DNA of 64,000 nt, from assembly GCA_027563935.2 (NCBI GenBank), contig CM050451.1:101335565-101399564 (forward strand). Reading direction: 5' to 3'. Below the pieces are notes generated by a model. It had not been told where the DNA came from and made no database searches. It saw nothing but the letters and a program-made list of their open reading frames with translations. Position numbers and translations under genes: made by a program. This document shows, piece by piece, positions 1-12,907 of this stretch (its first letter is position 1; each line of letters opens with the position of its first letter). Source of the stretch: Costus lasius (taxonomy: Eukaryota; Streptophyta; Magnoliopsida; Zingiberales; Costaceae).

Positions 1-13
1 TAATTCATAGTGT

Positions 14-170
14 TAATTTGTAATTAATTAATTAGAGCTTATTGGTTGTTAATTTTAAGTTAATTAATTAGAGCCTATTGGTTGTTAATTTTAAGTTAAT
101 TAATTAGAGCTTATTGGTTGTTAATTTATAATTAATTAATTAGACCTTATTGGATGTTAATTTAATCCTT
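14..170 (+). repeat. Tandem repeat, ~36 bp x ~4, in gypsy LTR
   Basis: About four copies of a 36-bp unit built on TTAATTAATTAGAGCTTATT followed by GGTTGTTAATTTTAA lie head to tail. The last copy is diverged (GACCTTATTGGATG). The same array occurs in the 3' LTR from about 18060. It lies in the U3 side of the LTR, where repeats often affect transcription; no function can be read from the sequence. Confidence 0.8.
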
Positions 171-978
171 ATTGGATTTTCGTTTAAATGAATAATTAAC
201 TATGGGTTATTGGGTTTACACTTAAATTAGATGGATTTGAATTAATTAGTTAGTGGATTAATTCATAAACCCTATTTGAATTAATTGGTTAACGGGTTTA
301 AAATTTAAAAACCCAAAGTTTAAGTTGGTAACTTCGGCTAGGGTAGAGAATTGGCGTTTTTGGCTTGGAGGAAAACCTTGGGCGACGACTTGAAGAAGTT
401 GGCGATTTCTTGAAGGCTTGGACGAAATTTCCTCTTCCTTTTTCCCTTGGCCGGCGTCTTTGGTGTTTGGTAGTGTTCCTCTTCCATTGGTGGCGACATT
501 GGTAGGACTTCAAGGCCTTAGACGAGTTTTTGGAGAGATTTTCATCTTGGTGTTCACGGTTGAGGTGAGTGGGGTGTCTTATTCGAGTTTGTCCATTTAA
601 TTGTGTTAGATGATACCTTTGATTGCTTGGAAAACTTTACCATGCTGAAAACCGAATTTAAGATATTTCTTCATGAAAGCCGAATTTAAGATATTTCTTA
701 TATGGAATTTAGGAAGCTTTAAGTCAGTGATTTTTGAGCCTGAAATTCTTGTTAACTAGGGTGTAAATTTTAAGTAGATAATATGCTAGAAACCGTGGGC
801 TACATGTGATGTTTTGTGAAGTAGATTGTAAGAATATGAATTTTAAATCTTATGTTGATTTTATGGATACCCTGATAAATGCTTTTATGGCCATGTATTC
901 TTGTTGAGAAACTTGGGTGAAAACTTAGCAAGGATATACTAAACTGATCAGCATGAAACCTAAGGACTCTATAATATA

Positions 979-1053
979 TTGTATGATGATATGTGGTTTC
1001 GAATTGTATGATGATATGTGGTTTCGAATTGTATGATGATATGTGGTTTCGAA
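979..1053 (+). repeat. Perfect 25-bp tandem repeat x3 in gypsy LTR
   Basis: Three consecutive copies of a 25-bp unit beginning TTGTATGATGATATGTGG and ending TTTCGAA. The same three copies are in the 3' LTR at 19025-19099. Confidence 0.9.
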
Positions 1054-1940
1054 TGATATATGTTATGGAATGGATAGGACTAAGGCTAAGTGTAATTGTG
1101 TACTCAAGGGGATAGTCAATATGTGATATGTTAAGGGTTGGAAATTTCAACCTGTATATTGATATGTGAGGGGGTTGATGTTCAGCCTGCCTGGTGTGAT
1201 TATTGTGATGGAAATGACTATCCTAGAGTCTGGTCTACACTTAGGAGTCCACCTTTGTGAAATAAGATATAAGTTGTGTCTAGTGGTTGTCCAGGTAAGA
1301 ACCCTTTGGGAGAACGAGTGTTTGATGCAAAGTGCCATGTCTTGGTCAGACAGGGGCCACCTCTTGATATCTTCACTCTTAGACGTTTAGATTTTTGTGT
1401 TATGGGGTGGTGTAGATCAAGGTATCACATCTTGACCGGGTGGGGATTACCTCTTGAGTCTACACACTGTCCATGTTTATGTTGCATGTGATTTGCAGGC
1501 TTCTCCCAGTGCTTAGGCCAAAGCCGGGTTGGACCATAATGGTCACTCTTGATTTATGCTGGACAACTAGGTCAACTAAGTGGTTGGTGTGTTTAGTTGG
1601 TTTAAAGTATAGCTCTAGAACCTTGGTTACTCTGTGGTGACAATTGATGTCTTAGCAGCGTACATTTGACTGTATATATGAGTTCTGTTCTTTAATTTTG
1701 TTATATGTTGACATGATATTCTGTTAAATGTTTTGAAAATAATCTGCTTGTATCTTTGAGTGTATATTATGGAGGGTCGATTGAGACTATCCACTCACTG
1801 GGCTGTGTAGCTCACCCCTCACTATTTTCAGGTGTAGAGCAGGGGCGCATTACCAGTTAGCGTTTTATATGGATAATATTATTTTCTCTACAGCTATGCC
1901 GGCTTGATATATATAAGATTTTTGTGCTTAGTTAACTGGG

Positions 1941-2020
1941 GCCGGTTGTGGCCGAATTATGTGAACTTGTGTTGCCAGTTGTGGCCAAATTATGTTAACT
2001 TGTGTTGCCGGTTGTGGCAG
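1941..2020 (+). repeat. 33-bp tandem repeat, ~2.4 copies, in gypsy LTR
   Basis: Units beginning GCCGGTTGTGGCC and ending AACTTGTGTT start at 1941, 1974 and 2007 (the last is partial). There are a few base differences between units. This lies in the part of the LTR missing from the truncated 3' copy. Confidence 0.8.
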
Positions 2021-2397
2021 TTTAGAGATTTTGATTTTTGTGTCACCGCGGGCTTTAGCCTAGTTTCGGTGTTTGGTATCATTGATGTTAGTTATGAATT
2101 TATAGAATCGACATTGTGGTTTTGTTTTGAATTTCAAGTCGAGTTGTATTTTTGCAATCGGATTTGATATAAATGTGAACTTGCATATGTCTAGTGCAAG
2201 TATTGCGTGGTGGCAAGTACATTTATGAAATTTGTGTTTCGTGGTGTTTTTATGTATGGATTTTCGAAAAATTTTCAGATCGGGTTTTTTCTGAACTTGG
2301 TTTTACCTAGCGTGTGCATCGATCTTGTATGATAACATCCTGTTCCACTATGATTTGTGTTGCTTGTTTGGGGTTAAGATAACGGGATGTGACATAA

Positions 2398-2409
2398 TGG
2401 TATCAGAGC
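2398..2409 (+). other. Primer-binding site, initiator tRNA-Met type
   Basis: TGGTATCAGAGC lies 3 bp downstream of the LTR end. It is the standard plant LTR-retrotransposon primer site, complementary to the 3' end of initiator tRNA-Met. Sequence 2410-2520 is untranslated leader with nothing else recognised. Confidence 0.9.
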
Positions 2410-2520
2410 AGTTGGCTAGCTAAAACTTAGTTCGGGGGAAAACATGTTTGTGTATTGCTAGACACCTGATAGGTTTATGTTTGTTTTCCTGACTATGGTA
2501 TGTGTGTGTAGGAATTTAAG

Positions 2521-3428
2521 ATGGTGCGATCCAGAGGAAATGCTAGTGGTGAGGGCGAGCAGACCTCGGATCTCACGAGAGCCATTGCGGCTCTGACAGG
2601 CATGGTACAGCAACAGGGTGCCATGATAGAGAGGCAAGCTCAGATGCTGCAGCAGCAACAGACTCAGCATCAAGAAGCGCAACAGTAGCTCTTGCAGCAA
2701 TTGACTCAGGAGCGATCCCAGACTACTACACGGGGGGTGGGGAATGACTCTCAGGAGGATGCTCACAGGCGCTATGCCTCGCTTGTGAGTGAATTCCAGA
2801 AACTGGGTCCTAGTTCTTTTTATGGGGGCTCAGAATCAAGTACTGCGGAGAACTGGCAGTTGGTCTTGGAAAAGATTTTTCAAGTCATGCGTTGCTCAGA
2901 TGAGGACAAGCTGTGTCTGACCACCTATATGATGCGTGGTGACGCAGATGAGTGGTGGAAGGGCGTGGTGAGGCTTGCTGAAGAAAGACATGAAACAGTA
3001 AATTGGCCCTACTTCTTGTCACAATTTAACGAGAAGTACTTCCCCGATAGCTTGGTGGAGGACCGAGAGGTGGAATTTATTCACCTGGAGCAGGGTGATA
3101 TGACTGTAGACCAGTATGAGTTGCAGTTCACTAAGTTGGGAAAGTATGCCCCTCACCTGATAAACACTGAAAAGAGGAGGCCTACTAAGTTTCTCAGAGG
3201 TCTCAGATGGGACATTCGGGAGCAGGTTGGTGCTCAGCACTTGGAGACTTATGTTGAGACTGTTGGGCGAGCACGCACTATCGAGAGATACATATCTGAG
3301 AGGAGTTCTAGTGCTGCTATGACCGTGGTTCCTGCAGTTGAGGCGGCGGCTCCTCATCATGGTGATGGCGGCAAGGGTAAGAGGTACCCTAAGCATAAGG
3401 ACTACAAGAAGAGCAGGTATAAGCCCTA
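2521..3428 (+). pseudogene. gag: Gypsy gag, N-terminal part, interrupted by insertion and a TAG stop
   Basis: Gag builds the virus-like particle that carries retrotransposon RNA. The reading frame opens at ATG 2521 and has a Gln-rich N-terminal helix-like stretch. It then contains the conserved plant retrotransposon gag domain, with FYGG near 2820, DEWW near 2950 and FNEKYFP near 3028. An in-frame TAG at 2686-2688 follows GCGCAA within a CAG-rich run, so it is probably CAG mutated to TAG. The frame is cut at 3428 by the copia-A solo LTR. It continues in the same phase at 14238, once the duplicated CCCTA is discounted, into two zinc knuckles. Gag and pol form a single frame. Confidence 0.9.
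3424..3428 (+). other. Target-site duplication CCCTA, left copy
   Basis: CCCTA lies directly left of the copia-A solo LTR and is repeated at 14233-14237 directly right of it. The 5-bp duplication shows that 3429-14232 derives from one insertion event plus what nested in it later. Confidence 0.93.
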
Positions 3429-3809
3429 TGTTGGGGTATGCCCTTAAGGCTAATGTTTGAGGCCTTGGGATTGTAACAGTATCATGTATAAACTTTTATG
3501 TTTATAAAGGCAATGGTTGTCATTCAGTATGTTACATTGTCTGCTGCAATAAGTGTACTTCTAAATGATGTCTCAATGCTGTTCAGCTAGGCTGACATGC
3601 TGTAATGTCCTTAGTCGAGATATCTTGGTGAACATGAGACAACCTTGATATGATTGAGACTAATATGTGTACTAATCTTATAGGATGCTTCGAGCATGGA
3701 ATAAGATGTAGACTCATGGGTACATTGGATGTACTGGACAGACCCTACTAGGATATTCAATTGCTTGTCACAATGTGAATAATCCTTGTTTGCATCAAGT
3801 GGCACATGT
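3429..3809 (+). repeat. Copia-A solo LTR, left part (LTR positions 1-381)
   Basis: It starts TGTTGGGGTATGCCC, the family-A LTR start. It is interrupted at LTR position 381 by element 1 and resumes at 12908. No internal copia sequence on this strand accompanies it, so it is a solo LTR formed by LTR-LTR recombination after insertion into gypsy gag. Confidence 0.92.
3805..3809 (+). other. Target-site duplication CATGT of element 1, left copy
   Basis: CATGT at 3805-3809 is repeated at 12903-12907, immediately outside both ends of copia-A element 1. Confidence 0.95.
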
Positions 3810-5514
3810 TGTAAGGGTCCCCTTCAAGGGGGAGCGAGAAACCCTAAGGTAAGTACCCCTTTCAAGAGGGGGGCGCAAGTGACCTTTCTTTGTTTTCGCA
3901 GCGGAATTAGGGTTTCACATTTGATCGCATGCTATACATTCATATGATCAACTAAAACATCAAGTGAAAGATGCGTTACCATGGCCATGAGAAGGAGGCG
4001 GCTTGGAAGCAAAGACCAAGAGAGATCTTCTCCACAAGTGACGCACACAAGAAGAGAGATGGCTTCTTCTTGTTGATCTTTGTGCTAGCAAAGATCTTCA
4101 AGTGTTCTTGCCGAATGGAAGGGATGGGAGACGAGATCTTGCTTGGGCGAGAGCTCCACACGTTCATCCACCTCTTCTCCACAAGCGGATTGCAAGAAGC
4201 CAACCGAAGTGAAGTCAAGTGGTGAACGGCTTGGCGTTAGGCGTTTTGAAGAAGAGGCCATGATCACTTACCATAAATGGAAGCATGCACTCATAAACGA
4301 CCAAAACGCCATCACCCTTTCGAACCATGCGTTCACATAAGTGAACCGGTTCTCTTTTGGTTCAATTGCATTTGGTTCAACAAACCAAACCAAATAAGCC
4401 CAAGCCCCTTGGTCTAGATCATATCAAACCCTTAGGTTCAAGATCTAACCGTTCATCTCCTGATGCTCCTGATCTCACCGATCTAGCATCACCTCTCTCG
4501 ATCGAAGCTTACCGATCTCAAGCCCTAATCAATCAAACATGATCAGACCAAATCTCACTTACAATCAGAGATTAAATCCCTTTAAACTGAACCCAAACAA
4601 TTCAGTCCACACGATCTGACTCAAGTAAGCCATATCATCAAATTGTGCGACCCTGAGGGTTTCCTTTGAATGTCGGTAACGATAACTTTCGTTATCACGA
4701 TCAGTGAGGGGTATCTAGCAACACATCACTGTCTCCCGATATAAAGGAAAGAGTCTTCCAAGACTACTCCCAAAACACAGCACAAGGGTGAATGCACTTC
4801 ACTAGGCACACATGTTTCCTTTGCCACTGGATGTTCTTATTGGACCTGCGTGTCAAGCCTGTGTCTCCAATATGATGAGTATGATTAGATCAGATGAACA
4901 TTGTCACCTGGGTATGGCCATACACTTTCTCAATCATCTCATTCAGGGGGCCCTTTTAGAACACCACACTCCTTGAACAAGGAGACGGCAATCCTTTATC
5001 TATCACTAGTGTCCTAACCTGACTCATGATCATTATCCAAGATAGTCTATAATCATTATGTTTCAAATGATATTGAACTACCTCAAAACAATGACAATCA
5101 TCATCTAGAAACACAAGTGATCTCAAGTCAAAGGACATGTGCCACTTGTTGCAAACAAGGATTATTCACATTGTGACAAGCAACTGAATATCCTAGCAGG
5201 GTCTGTCTAGTACATCCAATGTACCCATGAGTCTACATCTTATACCATGCTCGAAGCATCCTATAAGATTAGAACACATATTAGTCTCAATCATATCAAG
5301 GCTGTCTCATGTTCACCAAGATATCTTGACTAAGGACATATGCATGTCAGCCTAGCTGAACAGCTTTGAGACATTATTCAGAAGCACAGTTATTGCAGTA
5401 GACAATGTAACAAACTGAATAATAACCATTGCCTTTATAAACATAAGAGTTTATTACATGATACTTTTACAATCCCAAGGCCTCAAACATTAGCCTTAAG
5501 GGCATACCCTAACA
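3810..5514 (-). repeat. Element 1, 3' LTR
   Basis: Reads TGTAAGGGTCCCC at the left and ends CCCTAACA, so on the minus strand it begins TGTTAGGG and ends CCCTTACA. It adjoins the purine tract (positions 5515-5532, read on the minus strand as a run ending AAGTGGGAGAT). It contains the GNRA hairpin at 4681-4696. Confidence 0.94.
4681..4696 (-). ncRNA. GNRA hairpin in copia-A LTR (GAAA loop)
   Basis: On the minus strand this reads GATAACGAAAGTTATC: a 6-bp stem closed by a GAAA tetraloop. The second LTR carries the same hairpin at 12069-12084. It lies just downstream of a candidate TATA box and would therefore fall close to the 5' end of the transcript. Other copies change the stem and loop but keep pairing and the GNRA pattern. 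It is an inferred RNA element, not a known family. Confidence 0.6.
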
Positions 5515-5534
5515 ATCTCCCACTTGCACTTAAT

Positions 5535-8500
5535 CTAATGGTTGAGAAATCTCAAACCCATATTATTACAGTGCTTCTCATGCTTCTGCTGCGCCAGAGG
5601 CTTGGTAAGCGGGTCAGCCAGATTGTCGTCTGTATGAACCTTGCATATTTTGATCTCGCCACGATCAATGATCTCTCGGATCAAGTGAAACCGTCTCTGT
5701 ATGTGCTTGGACTTCTGGTGCGACCGTGGTTCCTTTGCTTGTGCGATTGCTCCAGTGTTATCACAGAAGATAACCAAAGGATCTGCACTCGAAGGAACAA
5801 CACCAAGTTCTCTCACGAACTTACGAATCCACACTGCCTCCTTGGATGCTTCCGAGGCTGCAACATACTCGGCTTTTGTTGTGGAATCAGCAACAGTAGA
5901 CTGTTTGAAACTTTTCCACACCACTGCTCCACCATTCAAGCTAAAAACATAGCCTGATTGCGATCGGAAATCATCCTGGTCCGACTGGAACGAAGCGTCA
6001 GTATATCCTTCTATACTGAGTTCTTCCTGACCACCATATATCAAGAACATATCTTTGGTCCTCCGCAGATATTTTAAAATGTTCTTGACCGCAATCCAGT
6101 GCGCCAACCCTGGATTACTTTGGAACCGACTGGTCACGCTTAACCCGTAAGCAACGTCAGGGCGAGTACACAACATCGCATACATTATGGACCCAATAGC
6201 CGAAGCATAAGGCATATTGTCCATTTCATCTTTCTCAGTCTGTGTTTGTGGACACTGACTCTTCGAAAGATTCAGACCATGTCTGACTGGAAGATATCCT
6301 CTTTTAGAATTCTCTAAATGGAATCTCTCCAGGACCTTATCGATGTAAGTACTCTGGCACAGCCCGAGAAGCCTCTTAGATCTATCCCTGTAGATCTTCA
6401 CACCTAATACATAGGCTACTTCTCCTAGATCTTTCATCTGGAAACATTTTCCTAACCATGCTTTAACAGCATGCAGTTCAGGAATATCGTTTCCAATGAT
6501 TAAGATATCATCGACGTAGAGGACTAGGAAAGTAATCACGCTCCCACTAAACCTCTTATATACACACGGGTCATCTTCGTTCTTGATGAAACCAAACTCA
6601 GAGATTGATTCATCAAAACGAATATTCCAGCTTCTAGATGCTTGTTTAAGTCCATAAATGGACTTCTTTAACTTGCATATTTTATGACGATCTGATGGAT
6701 TAGTGAAACCTTCAGGTTGTGTCATATACACATCCTCATCCAGTTTTCCATTAAGGAAAGCCGTCTTCACATCCATCTGCCAGATCTCATAATCGTAATA
6801 TGCTGCTATCGCAAAAAGAATCCGAATAGACTTAAACATGGCTACAGGAGAGAAAGTTTCATCATAATCTATCCCGTAGATTTGTTTGAAACCTTTCGCA
6901 ACAAGCCTGCCTTTATAGGTAACCACATTACCATCCATGTCAATCTTCTTCTTGAAGATCCATTTACAGCCTATGGGGATTACTCCCGGAGGCGGATCAA
7001 CCAAATCCCAGACTTGGTTATCTGACATGGAGTCCATCTCGGCTCGCATAGCTTCAAGCCATCTAGCTGACTCCGGTCCACTGACCGCATCCGCATAAGT
7101 GAGGGGTTCATCATTATCAATGATGTAGACTCCGTCATAGCGCTCAGGCTGACGACGGATCCTTCCCGATCTTCGCGGTTCCCGTGATATCTGAGCCTCA
7201 GGTTGTTCAATAACCTGCCCAACTGGCTCAGGCTCATCCAACTGTGCTTGACTACTTTGTCCTTCATCTGGATTCTCATCCAGCTTTATTTCTCTCCCAC
7301 TGGCCTCTTGCAGAAGAAACTCCTTCTCAAGAAATATGGTCGTTCGAGCAACAAATACCTTGTTCTCTTTGGGATCGTAGAAATAATAACCCTTAGTTTC
7401 CTTAGGGTAACCGACAAAGATGCATTTCTCAGATCTGCTCTCCAGTTTCCCAGAGGCGAGCTTTTTGATATAAGCCTCGCAACCCCAGATCCTGATAAAT
7501 GTCAAGCTCGGCTGTTTCCCATACCATAACTCATATGGCGTCTTTGAAACTGCCTTGGATGGCACTCGGTTTAGTACCTTTGCAGCTGTTTCCAGTGCAA
7601 ATCCCCAAAAAGAGTATGGAAGAGTAGCCTGACTCATCATAGAACGAACCATATCAAGTAACGTTCTATTTCTCCTCTCGGACACACCATTCCATTGCGG
7701 TGTTCCTGGCGGAGTGAGCTGTGAGATAATCCCATACTCCTTCAGATAGTCAGTAAACGCATGACTCAGGTATTCTCCACCTCGATCAGAACGAAGTGCC
7801 TTGATATTTCGGCCTAGCTGATTCTGTACTTCATTTTTGAACTCTTTGAACTTGTCAAAAGATTCACTTTTATGTCTCATCAAATAGACATAACCATACC
7901 TACTGAAATCATCAGTAAAGGTAATGAAGTACTGATAGCCACCTCTCGCATGTTTACTAAATGGCCCACACACATCACTGTGTATAAGGTCAAGTAAACC
8001 TGAAGCCCTTTGACCTTTGTTATGAAAAGGAGACTTCGTCATTTTACCCAATAAACAAGCTTTACATGTATCAATCTCCTCATAGGAGAATGATCCCAGC
8101 AGTCCATGATCATGCAACCGCTTAATGCGCTTCTTGTTAATATGGCCTAAACGACTATGCCATAGCAAGGTGCTGTCATCAGCATACTTGGCTTTCTTAT
8201 TATCAATGTTTTGTATAGAATATTCCATGTCCAACATGAATAACCCATTGTTGATTGAACCAGTTGCATAAACAATATTATCATAAGATAAAACACACTT
8301 TGAAGTCTTGCATTCAAAGGAAAACCCTTTCCTGACAAGAGCAGGAATGGAGATAATATTTTTAGTGATACTGGGAACAAAGTAACAATTGTTTAATTCT
8401 AATACAATGCCAGATGGTAATGAGATGAAATAGTCTCCTACAGCAACAACAGCAACCCGTGCCCCGTTTCCAACGCGTAGGTCCACCTCATGCTATCCCA

Positions 8501-9419
8501 CCTGCCTTCTTCTCTTGAGTTCCTGCACATTTGAACAAATGTGAACTCCACATGCAGTGTCCAACACCCATGAAATAGAAGAAGAAGATAACATGACCTC
8601 AGTCACATATATACCTGAGCCAGAAGCGATGCTTCCCCTCTTATCTCCTTGGAGCGCTTTACAGTCCTTTTTCCAGTGACCCAGCTGGCCACAGTGGAAA
8701 CATCTGTTGTCCTTTGACCGCTTCACCTTTTGTTTCACCGCCTTACTGTAGTTCTTGACAGGGGCTTTGCCCTTCTTCCCCTTCTTCTTGTTCCTGGAAG
8801 GAACCATTAAGACAGAGGTTGAAGGCTTTCCCTTCAGAGTTTCCTCAGTAGTCAAGAGCATATTCAGCAGCTCTGCCGGAGTACAATCGATTTTGTTCAT
8901 ATTAAAGTTAATAATGAACGCATCGAAAGAGGGCGGGAGAGACTGCAGAATAATGTCTACAGCAAGCTCCTAGTTGATGGTATGCCCCAGTTTCTCTAGA
9001 GCCTCCTTGTGCCCAATCATCTTGAGCACGTGAGCTCCCACTGGGCTCCCTTCAGCCAGTTTGCTCTAAAAGAAAAGCTTTGTCAGATTATAGCGTTCTG
9101 TCCTCGCCTGTGCAGCATACAGCATCTTGAGGTTCGCTATAATCTCTATAGCCGACATATCCTCATGCTGACGCTGCAGCGGTGGCGTCATAGACGCTAG
9201 CATCAGGCAAGCGACATCAATGCTATCATTGACGTGCTTTTCATAGGCATCACGAACCGCCCTTGCGGCGTTCGCAGTGGGTTGAGGCGGCACAGCCGTC
9301 TCGAGGACATACAGTTTCCTCTCTGCCTTAAGAACGATCTTAAGGTGTCCGAACCAGTCTGAGAAGTTTGGCCCAGCAAACTTCTCCCTTTCCAGTAGGC
9401 ATCGCACATTGAAGCTCAT
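5535..9419 (-). pseudogene. gag-pol: Copia-A gag-pol polyprotein, three TAG stops (element 1)
   Basis: Gag-pol encodes particle protein, protease, integrase, reverse transcriptase and RNase H. The frame starts at ATG 9419 and ends at 5535, the same length as the intact copy in element 4 plus one codon. Gag, the CCHC zinc knuckle, the protease motif LDTACG, the integrase HHCC and DDE residues, the RT motif YVDD and the RNase H motif YTDASF are all readable. Three in-frame TAG codons occur at 9066-9068, 8970-8972 and 8493-8495. In sister copies each of these is CAG (Gln), so each is a single C-to-T change. From 8486 down the pol frame is open for 983 codons. In RNase H one sister residue, TEAEY, reads TKAEY here. 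Confidence 0.93.
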
Positions 9420-11197
9420 GGTGTTCGTTGCTGCAGGAATCTACAACAATGCAAGAACAGCAAGGTCAGTATCAATGTTTAGAATCAATCCAGGACTTAA
9501 GAAAGATTCTTTTTCTCACTATTTTATCTGGCTGAAAAATCCAGCAAAACAGCCCGAAAGAGTAAAACTCTTTTAGTGAGATGGGATCCAGATTTCATAC
9601 TTGGTCTCCGCGTCCCGCTCAGGCGAGATAAGATGCACAGAGATGACAAGCACTAATTTCTGGTAGGCTGTCCCAGCCAATCGCCAACCCGTGCGATTCC
9701 CCTTCACCTGGGCAATCCAGCAGACTGTGCCAACTGAGTTGGTACAACACAGTCTCTGATCCCTCAGATGGCTGCCTCCATGTGCTACCATATGCGCCAC
9801 ATATGTAGCCTACATGGTCAAGCTGACCCGACCTACTTCCTGGACCACCACGTGCTATGCTGAGCAACGAGAAGCGATAAATCCCTTCTCTGTAACACGC
9901 AGGTATAATCCCACACCGTCTGAAGATAGATGGACGTGCCCACTGAGTGGGTACAACACGGCTCCAACGATAGTCAGAACAGTGAGGTTTCGCGTCAGAA
10001 GGCATTACGTGCTTGATATTTTAGCGTTTGGATTTTAACGGTCTTTTATCTTCTTACTATCAGGCAAATCCTATGGCTATAGCAGAAGATAAATAACTCA
10101 TGCAATTCTAATTATTAAACAATAAAAGAAAGCATGGATCTTATGTGGTAAAAGCCCATAGCCTAAGTAAGAGCTTAATTAACTTAAGTCTTCACTTGCT
10201 TTTCTTGGGTCTTTTGCATCTCATCTGGTCCAACCCAGGGCCCTAGCGCTCAATGCAGCTCAGGTGCGCCCACCAGCTGAATGCGCCTCTGCGATGTGTG
10301 CTTTTGTGCTCTTGTCTAATCAAAATACATTTTGATCTATCTAGACAAGCTTGACTCGCAGGTCAATTATACAATAAATTAATTAAAAATGTGATTCGCA
10401 GATCACAAAACAAATTAATTTACAAGTTTAATTCCAGGCACGCAGGCCCCAGCACAGCACACATTTAACATGGGCAGCCCACATAAGAATAAATAAACAA
10501 GCATCATGGCATCATTCAATCAACATGTGATCCATTATAAAGAAAATAAAATTTTGAAAACCCATTGGCATCAATTTTAATTTTCTTATGTGCCCTACAA
10601 CCTTACAACGGTCCATTGATAGGGATCCACTCATCAATGTAGTTAGATCCATGCCCTTGCATGCACCAAGTCCTAACTGACTCGAGTTGACCTAATGGTC
10701 AACCATGCATGCGCCAAGGGCTGAACAACCAACATGAGTTCTGGCAAGCGGGTGTGACCCCGGGCTTAACTCATGTGTGTTCACTGGTTGTCTCAACCAG
10801 ACCTCTCTACACGCCTGTGATGCAATCGACCTATAGCCACCTCGTGCTTGCGCACAGGTGCCATCTGGTCGATCCATCTAGGCTGTCAGATGGTCTGATC
10901 AGACTATTGGATCTAACCTAGAGGGTGACTTCAACCCCATCAACCCGTCTAAGGGTTTATAGTAAGTGCATATAGATCTAAATGTTTGCGCGCAAGTAGA
11001 TATAAGTTTTGATGAAATACCATTCAACATACTTAACATGCGCCAACAAGAACATGAATAAACATGAACATCACACATGCGCCAAAACACCTAAAACCTA
11101 GCATGTGGTTGCGCATGTGAAATAGATCTATACTAACAAGGATCACAAAACAAACCAAGCAATCATATGAACATATATTAACCCCTCTGATACCAAT
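9420..11197 (-). other. Element 1 leader (5' untranslated region) with primer site
   Basis: About 1.78 kb between the 5' LTR and the gag start, with no credible coding. The primer site occupies 11185-11195 (minus-strand TGGTATCAGAG), 2 bp from the LTR. The gag-proximal half (about 9500-10010) carries the hairpin series shared with other copia-A and copia-B leaders. Its paired palindromes are CCAACTGAGTTGG near 9728 and CCCACTGAGTGGG near 9939. The rest is AT-rich sequence in which I recognise nothing. Confidence 0.85.
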
Positions 11198-12902
11198 TGT
11201 AAGGGTCCCCTTCAAGGGGGAGCGAGAAACCCTAAGGTAAGTACCCCTTTCAAGAGGGGGGCGCAAGTGACCTTTCTTTGTTTTCGCAGCGGAATTAGGG
11301 TTTCAAATTTGATCGCATGCTATACATTCATATGATCAACTTAAACATCAAGTGAAAGATGCGTTACCATGGCCATGAGAAGGAGGCGGCTTGGAAGCAA
11401 AGACCAAGAGAGATCTTCTCCACAAGTGACGCACACAAGAAGAGAGATGGCTTCTTCTTGTTGATCTTTGTGCTAGCAAAGATCTTCAAGTGTTCTTGCC
11501 GAATGGAAGGGATGGGAGACGAGATCTTGCTTGGGCGAGAGCTCCACACGTTCATCCACCTCTTCTCCACAAGCGGATTGCAAGAAGCCAACCGAAGTGA
11601 AGTCAAGTGGTGAACGGCTTGGCGTTAGGCGTTTTGAAGAAGAGGCCATGATCACTTACCATAAATGGAAGCATGCACTCATAAACGACCAAAACGCCAT
11701 CACCCTTTCGAACCATGCGTTCACATAAGTGAACCGGTTCTCTTTTGGTTCAATTGCATTTGGTTCAACAAACCAAACCAAATAAGCCCAAGCCCCTTGG
11801 TCTAGATCATATCAAACCCTTAGGTTCAAGATCTAACCGTTCATCTCCTGATGCTCCTGATCTCACCGATCTAGCATCACCTCTCTCGATCGAAGCTTAC
11901 TGATCTCAAGCCCTAATCAATCAAACATGATCAGACCAGATCTCACTTACAATCAGAGATTAAATCCCTTTAAACTGAACCCAAACAATTCAGTCCACAC
12001 GATCTGACTCAAGTAAGCCATATCATCAAATTGTGCGACCCTGAGGGTTTCCTTTGAATGTCGGTAACGATAACTTTCGTTATCACGATCAGTGAGGGGT
12101 ATCTAGCAACACATCACTGTCTCCCGATATAAAGGAAAGAGTCTTCCAAGACTACTCCCAAAACACAGCACAAGGGTGAATGCACTTCACTAGGCACACA
12201 TGTTTCCTTTGCCACTGGATGTTCTTATTGGACAAGCGTGTCAAGCCTGTGTCTCCAATATGATGAGTATGATTAGATCAGATGAACATTGTCACCTGGG
12301 TATGGCCATACACTTTCTCAATCATCTCATTCAGGGGGCCCTTTTAGAACACCACACTCCTTGAACAAGGAGACGGCAATCCTTTATCTATCACTAGTGT
12401 CCTAACCTGACTCATGATCATTATCCAAGATAGTCTATAATCATTATGTTTCAAATGATATTGAACTACCTCAAAACAATGACAATCATCATCTAGAAAC
12501 ACAAGTGATCTCAAGTCAAAGGACATGTGCCACTTGTTGCAAACAAGGATTATTCACATTGTGACAAGCAACTGAATATCCTAGCAGGGTCTGTCCAGTA
12601 CATCCAATGTACCCATGAGTCTACATCTTATTCCATGCTCGAAGCATCCTATAAGATTAGAACACATAGTAGTCTCAATCATATCAAGGCTGTCTCATGT
12701 TCACCAAGATATCTTGACTAAGGACATATGCATGTCAGCCTAGCTGAACAGCTTTGAGACATTATTCAGAAGCACAGTTATTGCAGCAGACAATGTAACA
12801 AACTGAATAATAACCATTGCCTTTATAAACATAAGAGTTTATTACATGATACTTTTACAATCCCAAGGCCTCAAACATTAGCCTTAAGGGCATACCCTAA
12901 CA
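11198..12902 (-). repeat. Element 1, 5' LTR
   Basis: 1705 bp, offset 7388 from the other LTR, with 10 base differences by my reading. It is followed on the right by the target duplication CATGT. Confidence 0.94.
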
Positions 12903-12907
12903 CATGT

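Larger units (their letters stand above)
1..2394 (+). repeat. 5' LTR of the gypsy element (first ~104 bp outside the window)
   Basis: Position 1 corresponds to 18047 in the 3' LTR, and the two copies run in parallel for 1619 bp. The LTR ends in TGTGACA at 2394, followed by TAA and the primer-binding site. The matching start in the 3' copy is TGTAAGATCC at 17943, so the complete LTR would be about 2498 bp. An AT-rich alternating TATATATAAG at about 1908-1917 is a candidate TATA box, by sequence only. No protein-coding function is apparent. Confidence 0.92.
3810..12902 (-). mobile_element. Copia-A element 1, full length, coding region broken
   Basis: A 9093-bp Ty1/copia element on the minus strand with two 1705-bp LTRs, a primer site, a ~1.8-kb leader, gag-pol and a purine tract. 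Its CATGT target duplication is intact. I counted 10 differences between its LTRs (about 0.6%). It is inserted in antisense into an LTR of its own family. Three TAG codons interrupt the polyprotein, so it is probably not autonomous now. Confidence 0.95.

Noticed and set aside
979..1053. CRISPR-like array
   Set aside because: The 25-bp units are directly adjacent with no spacers; it is a simple tandem repeat in a plant LTR.
4681..4696. Hammerhead ribozyme (retrozyme) in the LTR
   Set aside because: I looked for the CTGATGA...GAAA core around the hairpins and did not find it; the structure is a plain GNRA hairpin.
3611..5138. Recurrent 60-84 residue frames within copia-A LTRs, for example one starting MPL.ANKDYSHCDKQ
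   Set aside because: They recur because the LTRs are repeated; they lie across LTR regulatory sequence, overlap on both strands and lack any domain.
9619..10005. A 128-codon minus-strand frame, also at 32160-32546 in element 3
   Set aside because: It covers the hairpin region of the copia-A leader. It is kept open in only some copies, and the conserved signal fits paired bases better than codons.
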